A DNA stretch of 64,000 bases, taken from positions 1 to 64,000 of the forward strand of contig CAYRWR010000012.1 of the NCBI GenBank assembly GCA_964428015.1, written 5' to 3'. The notes under the pieces are model-generated. The model was not told the DNA's origin and searched no databases. It was given only the letters and a program-made list of their open reading frames with translations. A program made the translations under genes and the position numbers. This DNA is from CAYRWR01 sp964428015 (GTDB taxonomy: Bacteria > Spirochaetota > Brevinematia > Brevinematales > CAYRWR01). Shown here piece after piece: positions 32,447 to 41,063 of this stretch. Positions within the stretch are counted from its first letter, which is position 1. Each line of letters starts with the position of its first letter.

Positions 32447-34543
32447 TTACCAGCGGAACAGGAGATCAGCGTAGGAAGGTACAGGCCACAGATCAGAGGG
32501 CATCATCTGTTCCAGTGCATCCACTTCAGTACGCAGAGCAGCCATAGCGGTGAACACTTTATCGCGGTAAAGGGCAGCCTGTTTGGCAACTTTTCCTTCA
32601 GCCTGGGCTTCTGAGGTTGCTTTTTCCAGGGCAGCTACATTTTTATAGATAGCTTCCAGTTTCCCGGAGACTTTACCCAGCAGATCTTTTTGTACACTGG
32701 CTTTTGCGCCGGCTTTTTCTACTCTTTCCACAGAAGCGGCCAGTTCAGTAGCGAACATGATACCGGCTGGGAGATACTGCTTGTTCACCATGTCAATAGA
32801 AGTCAGGGCTTCGATATTGATCTGCTTGGAATAGGTTTCCAGGTAGATGTCATAACGGGAGTGCAGTTCTTTTTCGCTCAGTACATTCATACTGGTGAAA
32901 ATCTTCATGGTTTTGGGTGTGATCAGGTGGTCCAGGGCTGCCACGGTAGATTTGATATTGGGCAGACCACGTTTTTCCGCTTCCTTGACCCAATCATCAG
33001 AATAACCGTTACCATTAAAAATTATTCTGCTGTGCTTGTTGATCACTTCTTTGATGATGGCAGCAGCTTCTTTGTTTTTGTCAGATGCTTTTTCCAGACG
33101 ATCTGCGAATTCACTCAAGGTAGAAGCAACGATAGTGTTGAGAACGATGTTGGGTCCGGACACAGATGCGGAACTTCCCACCATACGGAACTCAAACTTG
33201 TTACCGGTAAACGCGAAAGGTGAAGTACGGTTACGGTCAGTGTTGTCTTTGGGCAGAGGGGGCAGGGTATCCACACCCACGCGCAGGTAATCCTGTCCTT
33301 TGGAGCTGGCGGCTTCGCCTTTACCCAACTTCATAAGGATATCGGTCAACTCAGTACCCATAAAGATAGAAATGATGGCCGGAGGTGCTTCGTTGGCACC
33401 CAGGCGGTGGTCATTACCGGCATTGGCAGCAGAAGCACGCAGCAGTTCAGCGTTTTCATCCACTGATTTTATCAGAGAGGCCAGAATGATCAGGAACTGT
33501 TCGTTTTCATGAGGGGTGCTGCCTGGTTCCAGCAGATTCATGCCGTCGTCAGTAGACAGGGACCAGTTATTGTGTTTACCGGATCCGTTGATGCCGGCAA
33601 ATGGTTTTTCGTGCAGCAGGCAAACCAGCCCATTGCGCAGAGCTACTTTACCCATGGTGTCCATAACCAGCTGGTTGTGGTCAGCTGCAATATTGGTGGT
33701 GGAAAAGATAGGTGCCATTTCAAACTGTGCGGGGGCTACTTCATTGTGACGAGTCTTGGAAGTGATGCCCAGTTTCCACAGTTCCAGATCCAGTTCATTC
33801 ATAAATTTGAATACGCGCTCTTTAATGGAGCCGAAGTACTGGTCTTCCAGTTCCTGACCCTTGGGAGCGGGAGCGCCGAACAGGGTGCGGCCTGATGTGA
33901 TCAAGTCCAGTCTCTGTTCGTAGTATTCCTGGTCAACCAGGAAGTATTCCTGTTCAGGTCCTACTGTTGCGGTAACTTTTTTGGAGGTGGTATTACCCAG
34001 AGCTCTCAGGACACGCAGAGCCTGCTTGGAAACTACTTCCATGGAGCGGAGTAGAGGAGTCTTTTTATCCAGTGCTTCACCGGTATAGGAGTAAAACGCA
34101 GTTGGTATATAAAGAGTGCTGTTGCCTTCGGTGTCTTCCTTGATGAAAGCAGGGGAGGTAGCATCCCAGGCAGTATAACCGCGGGCTTCAAATGTGGCGC
34201 GCAGTCCGCCGCTGGGGAAAGAAGAAGCGTCAGGTTCACCCTGTATCAGCTGTTTGCCGGAGAATTCCATTACGATTCCGCCGTCATTGGTAGGACTGAT
34301 AAAAGAGTCATGCTTTTCAGCTGTAAGGCCGGTCAGAGGCTGGAACCAGTGAGTATAGTGAGTGGCGCCTTTTTCAATGGCCCAGTCTTTCATAGCATTG
34401 GCTACAACATCAGCCACTTTGGGTTCGAGGGGCTGTCCGTCACGGATAGTCTTCTTGAGTTCCTTATAGGTATCCTTGGGAAGACGTTCTTTCATTACTT
34501 TGTCGTTAAAGACATTCATGCCGAAGATTTTTGTGAGTTCCAT
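32447..34543 (-). CDS. glnN: Type III glutamine synthetase
   Basis: ATP-dependent ammonia assimilation (glutamate + NH3 to glutamine). At 698 residues it has the size of GSIII, found in Bacteroidetes, cyanobacteria and spirochaetes. Seen: the GSIII N-terminal domain with HDSFISPTNDGG and LRATFEARGYTAWD, the catalytic Glu region VGPEQEYFLVD, TSKTRHNEVAPAQFE, and GINGSGKHNNWSLS. The symbol follows usage for GSIII. Transcribed singly; ribosome binding site AAGGAG about 9 bp before the ATG. No glnB or glnA nearby. Confidence 0.95.
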   Translation of the reverse strand: MELTKIFGMNVFNDKVMKERLPKDTYKELKKTIRDGQPLEPKVADVVANAMKDWAIEKGATHYTHWFQPLTGLTAEKHDSFISPTNDGGIVMEFSGKQLIQGEPDASSFPSGGLRATFEARGYTAWDATSPAFIKEDTEGNSTLYIPTAFYSYTGEALDKKTPLLRSMEVVSKQALRVLRALGNTTSKKVTATVGPEQEYFLVDQEYYEQRLDLITSGRTLFGAPAPKGQELEDQYFGSIKERVFKFMNELDLELWKLGITSKTRHNEVAPAQFEMAPIFSTTNIAADHNQLVMDTMGKVALRNGLVCLLHEKPFAGINGSGKHNNWSLSTDDGMNLLEPGSTPHENEQFLIILASLIKSVDENAELLRASAANAGNDHRLGANEAPPAIISIFMGTELTDILMKLGKGEAASSKGQDYLRVGVDTLPPLPKDNTDRNRTSPFAFTGNKFEFRMVGSSASVSGPNIVLNTIVASTLSEFADRLEKASDKNKEAAAIIKEVINKHSRIIFNGNGYSDDWVKEAEKRGLPNIKSTVAALDHLITPKTMKIFTSMNVLSEKELHSRYDIYLETYSKQINIEALTSIDMVNKQYLPAGIMFATELAASVERVEKAGAKASVQKDLLGKVSGKLEAIYKNVAALEKATSEAQAEGKVAKQAALYRDKVFTAMAALRTEVDALEQMMPSDLWPVPSYADLLFRW

Positions 34544-34700
34544 CTGCGTAGCTCCTTATTGATATTTTCTCTGAGAAAGGTTCTTCTACATCTCAGGTAG
34601 GATTAGTGTATAATACCTGTAAAAATATAGCAAAAAATATAAGCATCGTCCAAAAAAAATGTGATTAAATATTAATCAGATGGGTCATTTTTGTCTGTTT

Positions 34701-34736
34701 ATTAATCAGAAAACAGGATTTTTTCTGTTTTTTAAA
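34701..34736. terminator. Weak hairpin, possible terminator
   Basis: AAAACAG / CTGTTTT stem with an 8-base loop and A/T runs on both sides, between the DUF1015 gene end and the glutamine synthetase leader. AT-rich and short, so only tentative. Confidence 0.35.
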
Positions 34737-34802
34737 ATACAATAGCAAGCTACTGCCTGATACTATAAGACTAGCATGAAAACACGATAAACTATCCCGG
34801 GT

Positions 34803-36029
34803 TTAGATGCGGTGGATGCACAATCCCGAGCGAAGTTTAGGCTCAAACCAGGTAGACTTGGGAGGCATGATCTGGTTGTTATCAGAGATAGCAATGAGTT
34901 CCTGGATGTCCACAGGATAGAGGGCAAAGGCCACCGCGGCTTCTCCGGAACGGACTTTTTCTTCCAGGATTTTGGTGCCTTTAATACCGCCAATAAAGCT
35001 GATATTTTTGGAAGTCCGGACATCATTGATCTTAAGAATGGGATCCAGTAAATTTTCCTGCAAAATGGATACATCCAGGCTCTTAACAGGATCCTTGGAA
35101 TTATAGCTTCCCGGTAAGGGGGAAATCAGATAACGTCCGCTCTTCAGGAAGATGAGTATCTCCCCTTTCCTGGATGGTTCCCATTCCTGTGTGGTGTCCA
35201 CCTGGAAATGATGGCTTACCTGCTTTAGAAAATCTTTTTCACTTTCGTAGGGGAGAGTATGCACCAAGCGGTTGTAGCTCAGAATGCGCAGACTGGATGC
35301 AGGGAAAAGTACAGCCATAAAAAAGTTGTAGTCTTCTTTGCCGGTATGTCCGGGATTCTTTTCCTTTAGTTTTTTACGGCCGTTGGAAGCAGCAGCGGCA
35401 CGATGATGTCCGTCCGCGATATAAAAAGCATCCACTTTTTTAAAATACTCTTCAAAACGTGAGTTCATTTCTACAGGACTGACCCAGAGACGGTTCTCCA
35501 CTTCATTCTCATCTGTAAAATGATAGACGGATTCAGTCTTCATCACGGCATCAATGAGTTCGTTATATCCATCCTGATCTTTAAACAGCATAAACACCGG
35601 TCCGATATTGAATTCCAGAGTCAAAAGCAGTTTAGTACGGTCTTCTTCTTTATCCGGGCGGGTTAGTTCATGTTTTTTTATTTTATTATTATCATACTCA
35701 TCCACGGAAAGGCTGGTAAAAACCCCTACCCGGGTATGGCCTTTCCAGGTCTGGGCATAAATATAATAATGCGCGTCATTATCTGCCAGAAGAGTGCCTT
35801 CACTCATCATTTTCTCAAAATTCTCTCTGGCTTTATCGTATACTTCCTGAGCATGTTCATCGTGGCCGGGCATATCCACATCAGCCCGGGTTACATGAAA
35901 AAAGGAGCGGGGTTTATCTTTTACGAATGCCACAGCCTCTTCATGACTGACCACGTCATAAGGAGGAACATTAACTTCAGCTGCAAATTCAGGACGGGGC
36001 CTGATGGCTTTAAAGGGCAGTGCAATCAT
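34803..36029 (-). CDS. DUF1015 family protein
   Basis: A 408-residue cytoplasmic protein matching DUF1015: IALPFKAIRPRPEFAAEVNVPPYDVV at its N-terminus, then HVTRADVDMPGHD, KKHELTRPDKEEDR and the very conserved YIADGHHRAAAASNGRKK (about residues 205-222). The family is widespread in anaerobes, and the HH motif suggests catalysis or nucleotide binding. It lies upstream of and parallel to the glutamine synthetase gene but has its own promoter. Confidence 0.92.
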   Translation of the reverse strand: MIALPFKAIRPRPEFAAEVNVPPYDVVSHEEAVAFVKDKPRSFFHVTRADVDMPGHDEHAQEVYDKARENFEKMMSEGTLLADNDAHYYIYAQTWKGHTRVGVFTSLSVDEYDNNKIKKHELTRPDKEEDRTKLLLTLEFNIGPVFMLFKDQDGYNELIDAVMKTESVYHFTDENEVENRLWVSPVEMNSRFEEYFKKVDAFYIADGHHRAAAASNGRKKLKEKNPGHTGKEDYNFFMAVLFPASSLRILSYNRLVHTLPYESEKDFLKQVSHHFQVDTTQEWEPSRKGEILIFLKSGRYLISPLPGSYNSKDPVKSLDVSILQENLLDPILKINDVRTSKNISFIGGIKGTKILEEKVRSGEAAVAFALYPVDIQELIAISDNNQIMPPKSTWFEPKLRSGLCIHRI

Positions 36030-36060
36030 AAATATGCTCCTGGTTTCTGGATATTAATAA

Positions 36061-36089
36061 ATTATATCTTATTCCCGTAATCCTTTCCA
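36061..36089 (-). promoter_or_regulatory. Predicted DUF1015 promoter
   Basis: Minus-strand TGGAAA (36089-36084), 17 bp, TATAAT (36066-36061). The -10 is a consensus match. Confidence 0.5.
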
Positions 36090-36124
36090 GTTTTAACTCT
36101 TTATATGGTTTAACTTTTCCCCCC

Positions 36125-36160
36125 TTGAATAACGATAATAATAATACTATACTATAGTAT
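36125..36160 (+). promoter_or_regulatory. Promoter with overlapping palindrome, TPR protein operon
   Basis: TTGAAT (36125-36130), 17 bp, TATACT (36148-36153). A perfect 12-bp palindrome ATACTATAGTAT (36149-36160) overlaps the -10 and the start point, a position where a repressor could bind. Confidence 0.6.
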
Positions 36161-36175
36161 GCCCGGGAGAAAAAA

Positions 36176-37297
36176 ATGCCGTTAAAAATATCCCTCCTGA
36201 CTATCTTCAGCTGTTTGTTCCTGGTGTCTGCTGTCCGGATAGAGGAAGCCAGTTATAAACTGGCTAAAAAGCTGTATGATCAGCAGCGGTATAGTGAAGC
36301 CGCTTCTGAATTTGATACCATCATCAGGAACTATCCCGAATCTTCTTATTATACGATTGCTTTATACTACGGGGGATTATGCCAGCAGAGTACAGGTGAC
36401 TACAACCGGGCCCAGGCATTATTTACAAGGCTCTATCAAATATCAAAAAATCCAGCCCAAAAAGAACTGGCTTACTATGGTATTGCCAAGACTTATTATC
36501 TGCAAAAGAAATACGCTAACACTATCAACTCTTTCCAGAATTTTCTTTCAGCATACCCTAATTCATCCAAAGCGGATAGTGCTTTTTTCCTGATGGCACA
36601 GGCCTATGCCCAGCGGGGCGAAAACGACAAAGCTAAACTTTATTACCAGCAGGTCGTCAGCTATTTTCCGCATAGCCCCTTTGCACCCTATGCCTCATCC
36701 CGCCTGCAGGATAATGTGAGCATAGCCCCGAAAAAGGATACACAGACCACTAAATCCACAGAATGGGATCAAATTCAGGAACCACAGATAGACCTGGATC
36801 TCCAGGAAGTGGAAGAAGAGGTAAAACCGGTGAAAGTGGAGGTGATTCAGGAAAGCCCGGAAGAGAAAGAAATTCAAATAACAGAAGAAAAACCCCAGAA
36901 GAAGCTGCCCTCTATTACCGGGAGAGTCGAGGGGCTTCTGTTATCACAGAAACAGACACTGGATATCCCTCAGCAACAGGTCAGTATTCAGACTCAGGCG
37001 GTTAATCCGGTTGAAAACAAAATAGTCATATTGACCAATATGCAGAAAATCATTTCTACCAATATGATAAATATTACTAATATGACTATGCTCACCCAGA
37101 AAGTAAAAGTTCTGGATACAGAACAGCTTAAAATAGACAATAAAAAATCTCAGATTCAGCTCCAGCAGGAAGAGATTGATAGGCTAAGACGTCTGCTGGA
37201 AATAAAAGCCCGCCTGCTGGATCTCAAAGAAGATGCCATAAAACAAAAAACAGAACTACTGCAGAAGACCAATGGGGTGGTATTACTGGATGAATAA
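36176..37297 (+). CDS. Secreted TPR protein (CpoB/BamD-like repeats) with coiled-coil tail
   Basis: A 373-residue protein with a signal peptide (KISLLTIFSCLFLVSA). Residues of about 25-185 form TPR repeats of the YbgF/BamD type: LAKKLYDQQRYSEAASEFDTI, YYGGLCQQSTGDYNRAQALF and FLMAQAYAQRGENDKAKLYY. A charged linker and a Thr/Asn-rich segment (TNMQKIISTNMINITNM) follow, then a coiled coil to the end. The gene overlaps the next by 8 bp. It probably scaffolds an envelope complex with that partner; this is inference. Confidence 0.72.
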   Translation: MPLKISLLTIFSCLFLVSAVRIEEASYKLAKKLYDQQRYSEAASEFDTIIRNYPESSYYTIALYYGGLCQQSTGDYNRAQALFTRLYQISKNPAQKELAYYGIAKTYYLQKKYANTINSFQNFLSAYPNSSKADSAFFLMAQAYAQRGENDKAKLYYQQVVSYFPHSPFAPYASSRLQDNVSIAPKKDTQTTKSTEWDQIQEPQIDLDLQEVEEEVKPVKVEVIQESPEEKEIQITEEKPQKKLPSITGRVEGLLLSQKQTLDIPQQQVSIQTQAVNPVENKIVILTNMQKIISTNMINITNMTMLTQKVKVLDTEQLKIDNKKSQIQLQQEEIDRLRRLLEIKARLLDLKEDAIKQKTELLQKTNGVVLLDE

Positions 37298-38855
37298 AAA
37301 CAGAGCATATTCTATTCTATTGATCCTGATAATGGGTTTGACGCTGCCGGGTATTCTCAGGGCGGAGCAGGTAATCAGTTCCAAGTCCCTGGCCCTACAT
37401 CTGGATGAAGATAGCGGACGTTTCTATCTGGAAAACCCGGATCCGGGAAAAGATGGTCTGCGCTTTTATACTTTCCGTGATAATCCTCCCACATCTTATA
37501 TCACTTTGATTATGAACGGTAATCCCTATCGGCTTATTTCAGGGGCCTTTACAGATATCTCTTATTTTAAACAGGCCGGTCAGATAATCAGCGGGAAATA
37601 TATGCTGGATAAAGTTATTTTTACCATCCGGTTTATCCTCACCAATTCTTCTCCTGAAGCTGCTTTTGATTCAATTCTGATGCTGGTGGATGCGGAAAAC
37701 CGGTCACCCCAGGCTATTACCGTGGGGAGCCGTTTTCTACTGGATACGACTTATGACGAAGCCAAAGGTACCCCCCAGATCTATTTATCCTCCACAGAGC
37801 TGATGAGCCAGGAAAGACTGATTCTTAATAATGTCCTGCCGGAATTTATTTATACCGGCCCCTTTGATCAGGGTTCTTCCGGTTTTGGTAACGGCCTCTA
37901 CATATTCCCAGAAGTAAACTCCCTGCAGCCGGAGTCAATTATCATCGGAAACTGGAAAAAACTGGATGATATAGAACTGGATTATAAAGTCAGGCCTGCG
38001 GACCAGTTCCGATCCGCCACCTACGGTAGTAAAGATGCAGCCATAGCTTTGTTTTTTGATAAAATACCGGTAAAATCAGGGGAAAAAGTCACTTTTGGTA
38101 TATTGATTTCACGGAGTCCTAAACCCTCTAATGCCATCCAGGAGATCTCTGCGGTCTCTCAGTTAGATTTGACCCAGCCGGTGGTCAAGGTACAGAATGT
38201 GATTTCTAATACCAACCAGAACAAAATAATCAAAGCAGAGGTGAGTACTACAAATCTATCTCCTACTAATCAAAAATCTACAGCCTTGGTTCAAAAAAAT
38301 GAGGGCAAAATGATCATTACAAATTTTGTGACTCTTCCGGATTTTTCCACAAATCAGGCCTCTCATTCAGAAGCACAGCTCCTGCTCCAAAGTCAGCTGC
38401 AGCTGATCGAAAAAATGAACGCTATACTGGAAAAAATCAGCACCCTTTCCAACCAGAAGTCTGTGGAGACCCGGGTAGTTACTAATTACATAAAACCCCC
38501 GGAAAACATGGTACCCGAGACTGAAGTGGTGGAATTGCAGCAGGATTATGAAAAACAACTGAAAGAACAGCAGGAAAAATATCAAAAACTATTGGACCAG
38601 CAGAAAAGTGATATGGAGACATCTATCAAACAATATGAAGACCAGATAAAACACAGTACCTCTCAGAAAAACAAGACTGAAGCTGTCAATCGTCTGGACC
38701 AGGTCATCCGAGAAATGGACCAGAAGATCAAGGTAATAGAGGAATTGGAGAAACTGCGTCTGGATTTCAAGACCATGCCCCAGGAAAAACTGGATGAACT
38801 GAATCTGATGCTGGAAGAAATCGAAAAGAAAATTGTTAAATACCGTTATGAATAA
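37290..38855 (+). CDS. Secreted protein with C-terminal coiled coil, unknown function
   Basis: About 521 residues with a signal peptide (AYSILLILIMGLTLPGILRA). The ATG at 37290 overlaps the previous stop (ATGAATAA), indicating coupled translation; an in-frame start at 37272 would add six residues before the signal peptide. Residues of about 25-280 are beta-rich and include LYIFPEVNSLQPESIIIGNW. A Thr/Asn-rich linker leads to a long coiled coil (about 355-515). The architecture mirrors that of the upstream protein, suggesting that the two coiled coils interact. Confidence 0.65.
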   Translation: MNKNRAYSILLILIMGLTLPGILRAEQVISSKSLALHLDEDSGRFYLENPDPGKDGLRFYTFRDNPPTSYITLIMNGNPYRLISGAFTDISYFKQAGQIISGKYMLDKVIFTIRFILTNSSPEAAFDSILMLVDAENRSPQAITVGSRFLLDTTYDEAKGTPQIYLSSTELMSQERLILNNVLPEFIYTGPFDQGSSGFGNGLYIFPEVNSLQPESIIIGNWKKLDDIELDYKVRPADQFRSATYGSKDAAIALFFDKIPVKSGEKVTFGILISRSPKPSNAIQEISAVSQLDLTQPVVKVQNVISNTNQNKIIKAEVSTTNLSPTNQKSTALVQKNEGKMIITNFVTLPDFSTNQASHSEAQLLLQSQLQLIEKMNAILEKISTLSNQKSVETRVVTNYIKPPENMVPETEVVELQQDYEKQLKEQQEKYQKLLDQQKSDMETSIKQYEDQIKHSTSQKNKTEAVNRLDQVIREMDQKIKVIEELEKLRLDFKTMPQEKLDELNLMLEEIEKKIVKYRYE

Positions 38856-38867
38856 GTTGGGGGACTG

Positions 38868-39944
38868 ATGCCAGCTGAAAAGATAAAAGTACTCATTGTA
38901 GATGATTCAGCCATAGTCAGAGGAATACTACTGGAGACTTTAGAAAAAGAATCTGATATCGAGGTAGTGGGAACAGCACCGGATCCTTATGTGGCACGCA
39001 GCAAAATACTGCAGCATCAGCCTGATGTAATAACCCTGGATATTGAAATGCCGCGTATGAATGGGCTGGATTTCTTACAGAAACTCATGGAGTACTATCC
39101 TATACCAGTTATTATTGTAAGTTCAGTGACCAGCAAAGATGCTTTCGCTGCGGTAAAAGCCCTGGAGTTTGGCGCCTTTGATGTGGTAAATAAACCGGGC
39201 GGCAGTATTAGTGTGGAAGAAGTTATAGGAGATATTCTGTTCAAGATCCGGCAGGCTTTTCAGGTGCGCCATATCTACACTTCCCGCCGGGAGCTGGTCC
39301 AGAAAAGCCTACAAACACGGCCTGTGACTCGGATAGACTCCAATGTATTAAGCCAAATATCAACTACAGATCAGCTGGTGGCCATTGGTGCCTCAACCGG
39401 AGGTACAGTCGCGCTGGAATATATTTTAACCAGGCTACCTGCCAATTTCCCACCCGTACTGATCACTCAGCATATGCCTCCTCTATTTACCACACAATTT
39501 GCTCAGAGACTGAATGAATTATCAACTCTGAATGTAATAGAAGCGCAGGGAGACGAACTGCTGGTGCCCGGGACTGTTTATATAGCACCAGGGGGCTATC
39601 ATCTTATACTCTACCGTAAAGGTGCCATGTTGTATACACAACTCCAGGGTGGTAATAGAGTCAATTTTCAGAAACCTGCGGTAGATGTCATGTTTATGTC
39701 GATTGCAGTAGAGGTAGGAAAAAACTGTGTGGCAGCCATTCTGACCGGAATGGGCAAAGACGGTGCTCAGGGATTGCTAAAGCTAAAAGAAAAAGGCGCC
39801 TGGACTATAGCTCAGGATGAAAAAAGTTCCATTGTTTGGGGGATGCCTAAAGCTGCCGTAGAATTGAACGCACACCAGGAAATTTCTTCTTTAGAGGATT
39901 TTCCTAACCGCCTGACTGAAGCAGTCAAAAAGCGCCTGGGTTAA
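38868..39944 (+). CDS. cheB: Chemotaxis response regulator protein-glutamate methylesterase CheB
   Basis: Removes methyl groups from chemoreceptors. The N-terminal receiver domain has the acidic pair Asp12/Asp13, the phosphorylation site Asp58 (ITLDIEMPRMNGLDFL) and a conserved Lys (VVNKPGG). The C-terminal esterase domain carries the triad Ser176 (IGASTGGT), His202 (ITQHMPP) and Asp298 (TGMGKDGAQG). At 358 residues it is full length. cheR and other chemotaxis genes are not adjacent. It follows the coiled-coil genes by 12 bp. Confidence 0.96.
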   Translation: MPAEKIKVLIVDDSAIVRGILLETLEKESDIEVVGTAPDPYVARSKILQHQPDVITLDIEMPRMNGLDFLQKLMEYYPIPVIIVSSVTSKDAFAAVKALEFGAFDVVNKPGGSISVEEVIGDILFKIRQAFQVRHIYTSRRELVQKSLQTRPVTRIDSNVLSQISTTDQLVAIGASTGGTVALEYILTRLPANFPPVLITQHMPPLFTTQFAQRLNELSTLNVIEAQGDELLVPGTVYIAPGGYHLILYRKGAMLYTQLQGGNRVNFQKPAVDVMFMSIAVEVGKNCVAAILTGMGKDGAQGLLKLKEKGAWTIAQDEKSSIVWGMPKAAVELNAHQEISSLEDFPNRLTEAVKKRLG

Positions 39945-40002
39945 TTCCAATTGGTGGGTGACAATCCCCCCGGATGTTAAATATTCTCACTTCATTACGA
40001 CA

Positions 40003-40031
40003 TTGACAAGCCAGGTCACACAAAGTATGAT
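40003..40031 (+). promoter_or_regulatory. Predicted promoter of the gene at 40060
   Basis: TTGACA (40003-40008), 17 bp, TATGAT (40026-40031), so the downstream gene is not dependent on the cheB transcript. Confidence 0.6.
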
Positions 40032-40059
40032 TATAGCAGACTGAAAAAAAAGGATTCTA

Positions 40060-40809
40060 ATGGAAAGTCTGGCTATTATCGCACCGGAGTTATCTGACTT
40101 CTGGGCCATCAGGAGTAACCTGGAAATGCTTCCTGATTTTGTCTTTCTGGAAGCCGGAGACAAATTGGAAGACAGAGTGGGGCATGTCATACTGGACCTG
40201 TCCCTGGATCTGTTCAATCTGAGTGTTACTCCGGGATATTTATACAATCTTTTCGCTCATTTGCAGATCACACTGGCCAGTATCCGTCTGAAAAATATTG
40301 GTATTTCGGTGATTCAGTCTTATCCCTGCACCACAGACCTGGAGCATATCATCCTGGCTCAGGAAATAATCAATCAGTTTATAAACATCCTGGTCGATTT
40401 TTTTGCCTGCCATATCATACTGATGCCTTCTATAGTATCACGTTATTCATTGAAAAAATCTTATTCTCCTGTGATAGATATTATTCAGGCGGTGCGTATG
40501 GGACGAAGTACTACTGTCAGGGTAGATGCTTTATCCAGGTTTGTACTTATTTATGATTTGGATGTACTGACTGCCCTGGTACAGTACCAGGAGACCATGA
40601 AAAAAGGGCATATAGTTATAGAAGGAATGGAACTTTCTCTACAGAATATCTATGATATAGCCCAGGAAGTCGCAGGTGAAAGTCCGGTCCGGTTTGACCG
40701 TAGTCATCAAATCCAGTTCCATGTACCAAATATGAACGCTCATGTCATTAATCAGGTAAATTATGAATTTGAGAATATGATGGTAGATATGATAGACAGA
40801 CTGTTTTAA
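40060..40809 (+). CDS. Unrecognised cytoplasmic protein
   Basis: A 249-residue protein without signal peptide. The N-terminal part alternates strands and helices (SLAIIAPELSDFWAIRSNL, VGHVILDLSLDLFNL); the C-terminal part contains DIIQAVRMGRSTTVRVDAL and VIEGMELSLQNIYDIA. I find no catalytic motif and no family match. Its ribosome binding site is only AAGGA. A small RNA terminator on the opposite strand lies directly behind its stop codon. Confidence 0.6.
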   Translation: MESLAIIAPELSDFWAIRSNLEMLPDFVFLEAGDKLEDRVGHVILDLSLDLFNLSVTPGYLYNLFAHLQITLASIRLKNIGISVIQSYPCTTDLEHIILAQEIINQFINILVDFFACHIILMPSIVSRYSLKKSYSPVIDIIQAVRMGRSTTVRVDALSRFVLIYDLDVLTALVQYQETMKKGHIVIEGMELSLQNIYDIAQEVAGESPVRFDRSHQIQFHVPNMNAHVINQVNYEFENMMVDMIDRLF

Positions 40810-40891
40810 TAAAAAAAGCGGGGCCGAAAAGGCCCCGCTCCTCACAGAGTGAGTCTTGCAGAATTGGGAGGGGAATCTCAATCTGCCTTAT
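40810..40891 (-). ncRNA. Predicted small RNA with C-rich (anti-SD) hairpin loop
   Basis: A strong promoter (40926-40898), no reading frame, and about 80 bases later an intrinsic terminator (stem AGCGGGGCC / GGCCCCGCT at 40839-40817, then seven T). The RNA would hold three hairpins: the first (GCAGA/TCTGC stem, about 40885-40857) has the loop AGATTCCCCTCC, complementary to Shine-Dalgarno sequences; the second is CTCAC-AGA-GTGAG (read on the plus strand, 40841-40853); the third is the terminator. The terminator has a T run only on the minus strand, so it does not serve the + strand gene at 40060. No known RNA family is recognised. Confidence 0.7.
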
Positions 40892-40897
40892 AATTGC

Positions 40898-40926
40898 AAT
40901 TTACACCTAATTATCGGCAATGTCAA
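40898..40926 (-). promoter_or_regulatory. Promoter of the predicted small RNA
   Basis: Minus-strand TTGACA (40926-40921), 17 bp, TAAATT (40903-40898). No protein-coding gene lies downstream of it before the terminator. Confidence 0.7.
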
Positions 40927-41007
40927 CGGAAATTTAAAGTATTTCACTAAAAATAATTAAAAATAGCCTGTTTTTTTTCTTAAATTCGGCTGTCCACTCC
41001 CTTAAAC

Positions 41008-41036
41008 TTGAAATTTTACCCTGTATTCAATAACAT
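41008..41036 (+). promoter_or_regulatory. Predicted promoter of the MBL hydrolase-queA pair
   Basis: TTGAAA (41008-41013), 17 bp, TAACAT (41031-41036). Moderate match. Confidence 0.4.
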
Positions 41037-41063
41037 ATAGATGAAGCTACACAGGAGAAATAA

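Noticed and set aside
34671..34710. Two copies of ATTAATCAGA upstream of the glutamine synthetase gene as regulator sites
   Set aside because: Short, AT-rich and not clearly positioned relative to a promoter; too likely by chance.
40817..40839. Terminator of the + strand gene at 40060-40809
   Set aside because: On the + strand the stem is followed by CCTCAC, not T; the T run exists only on the minus strand.
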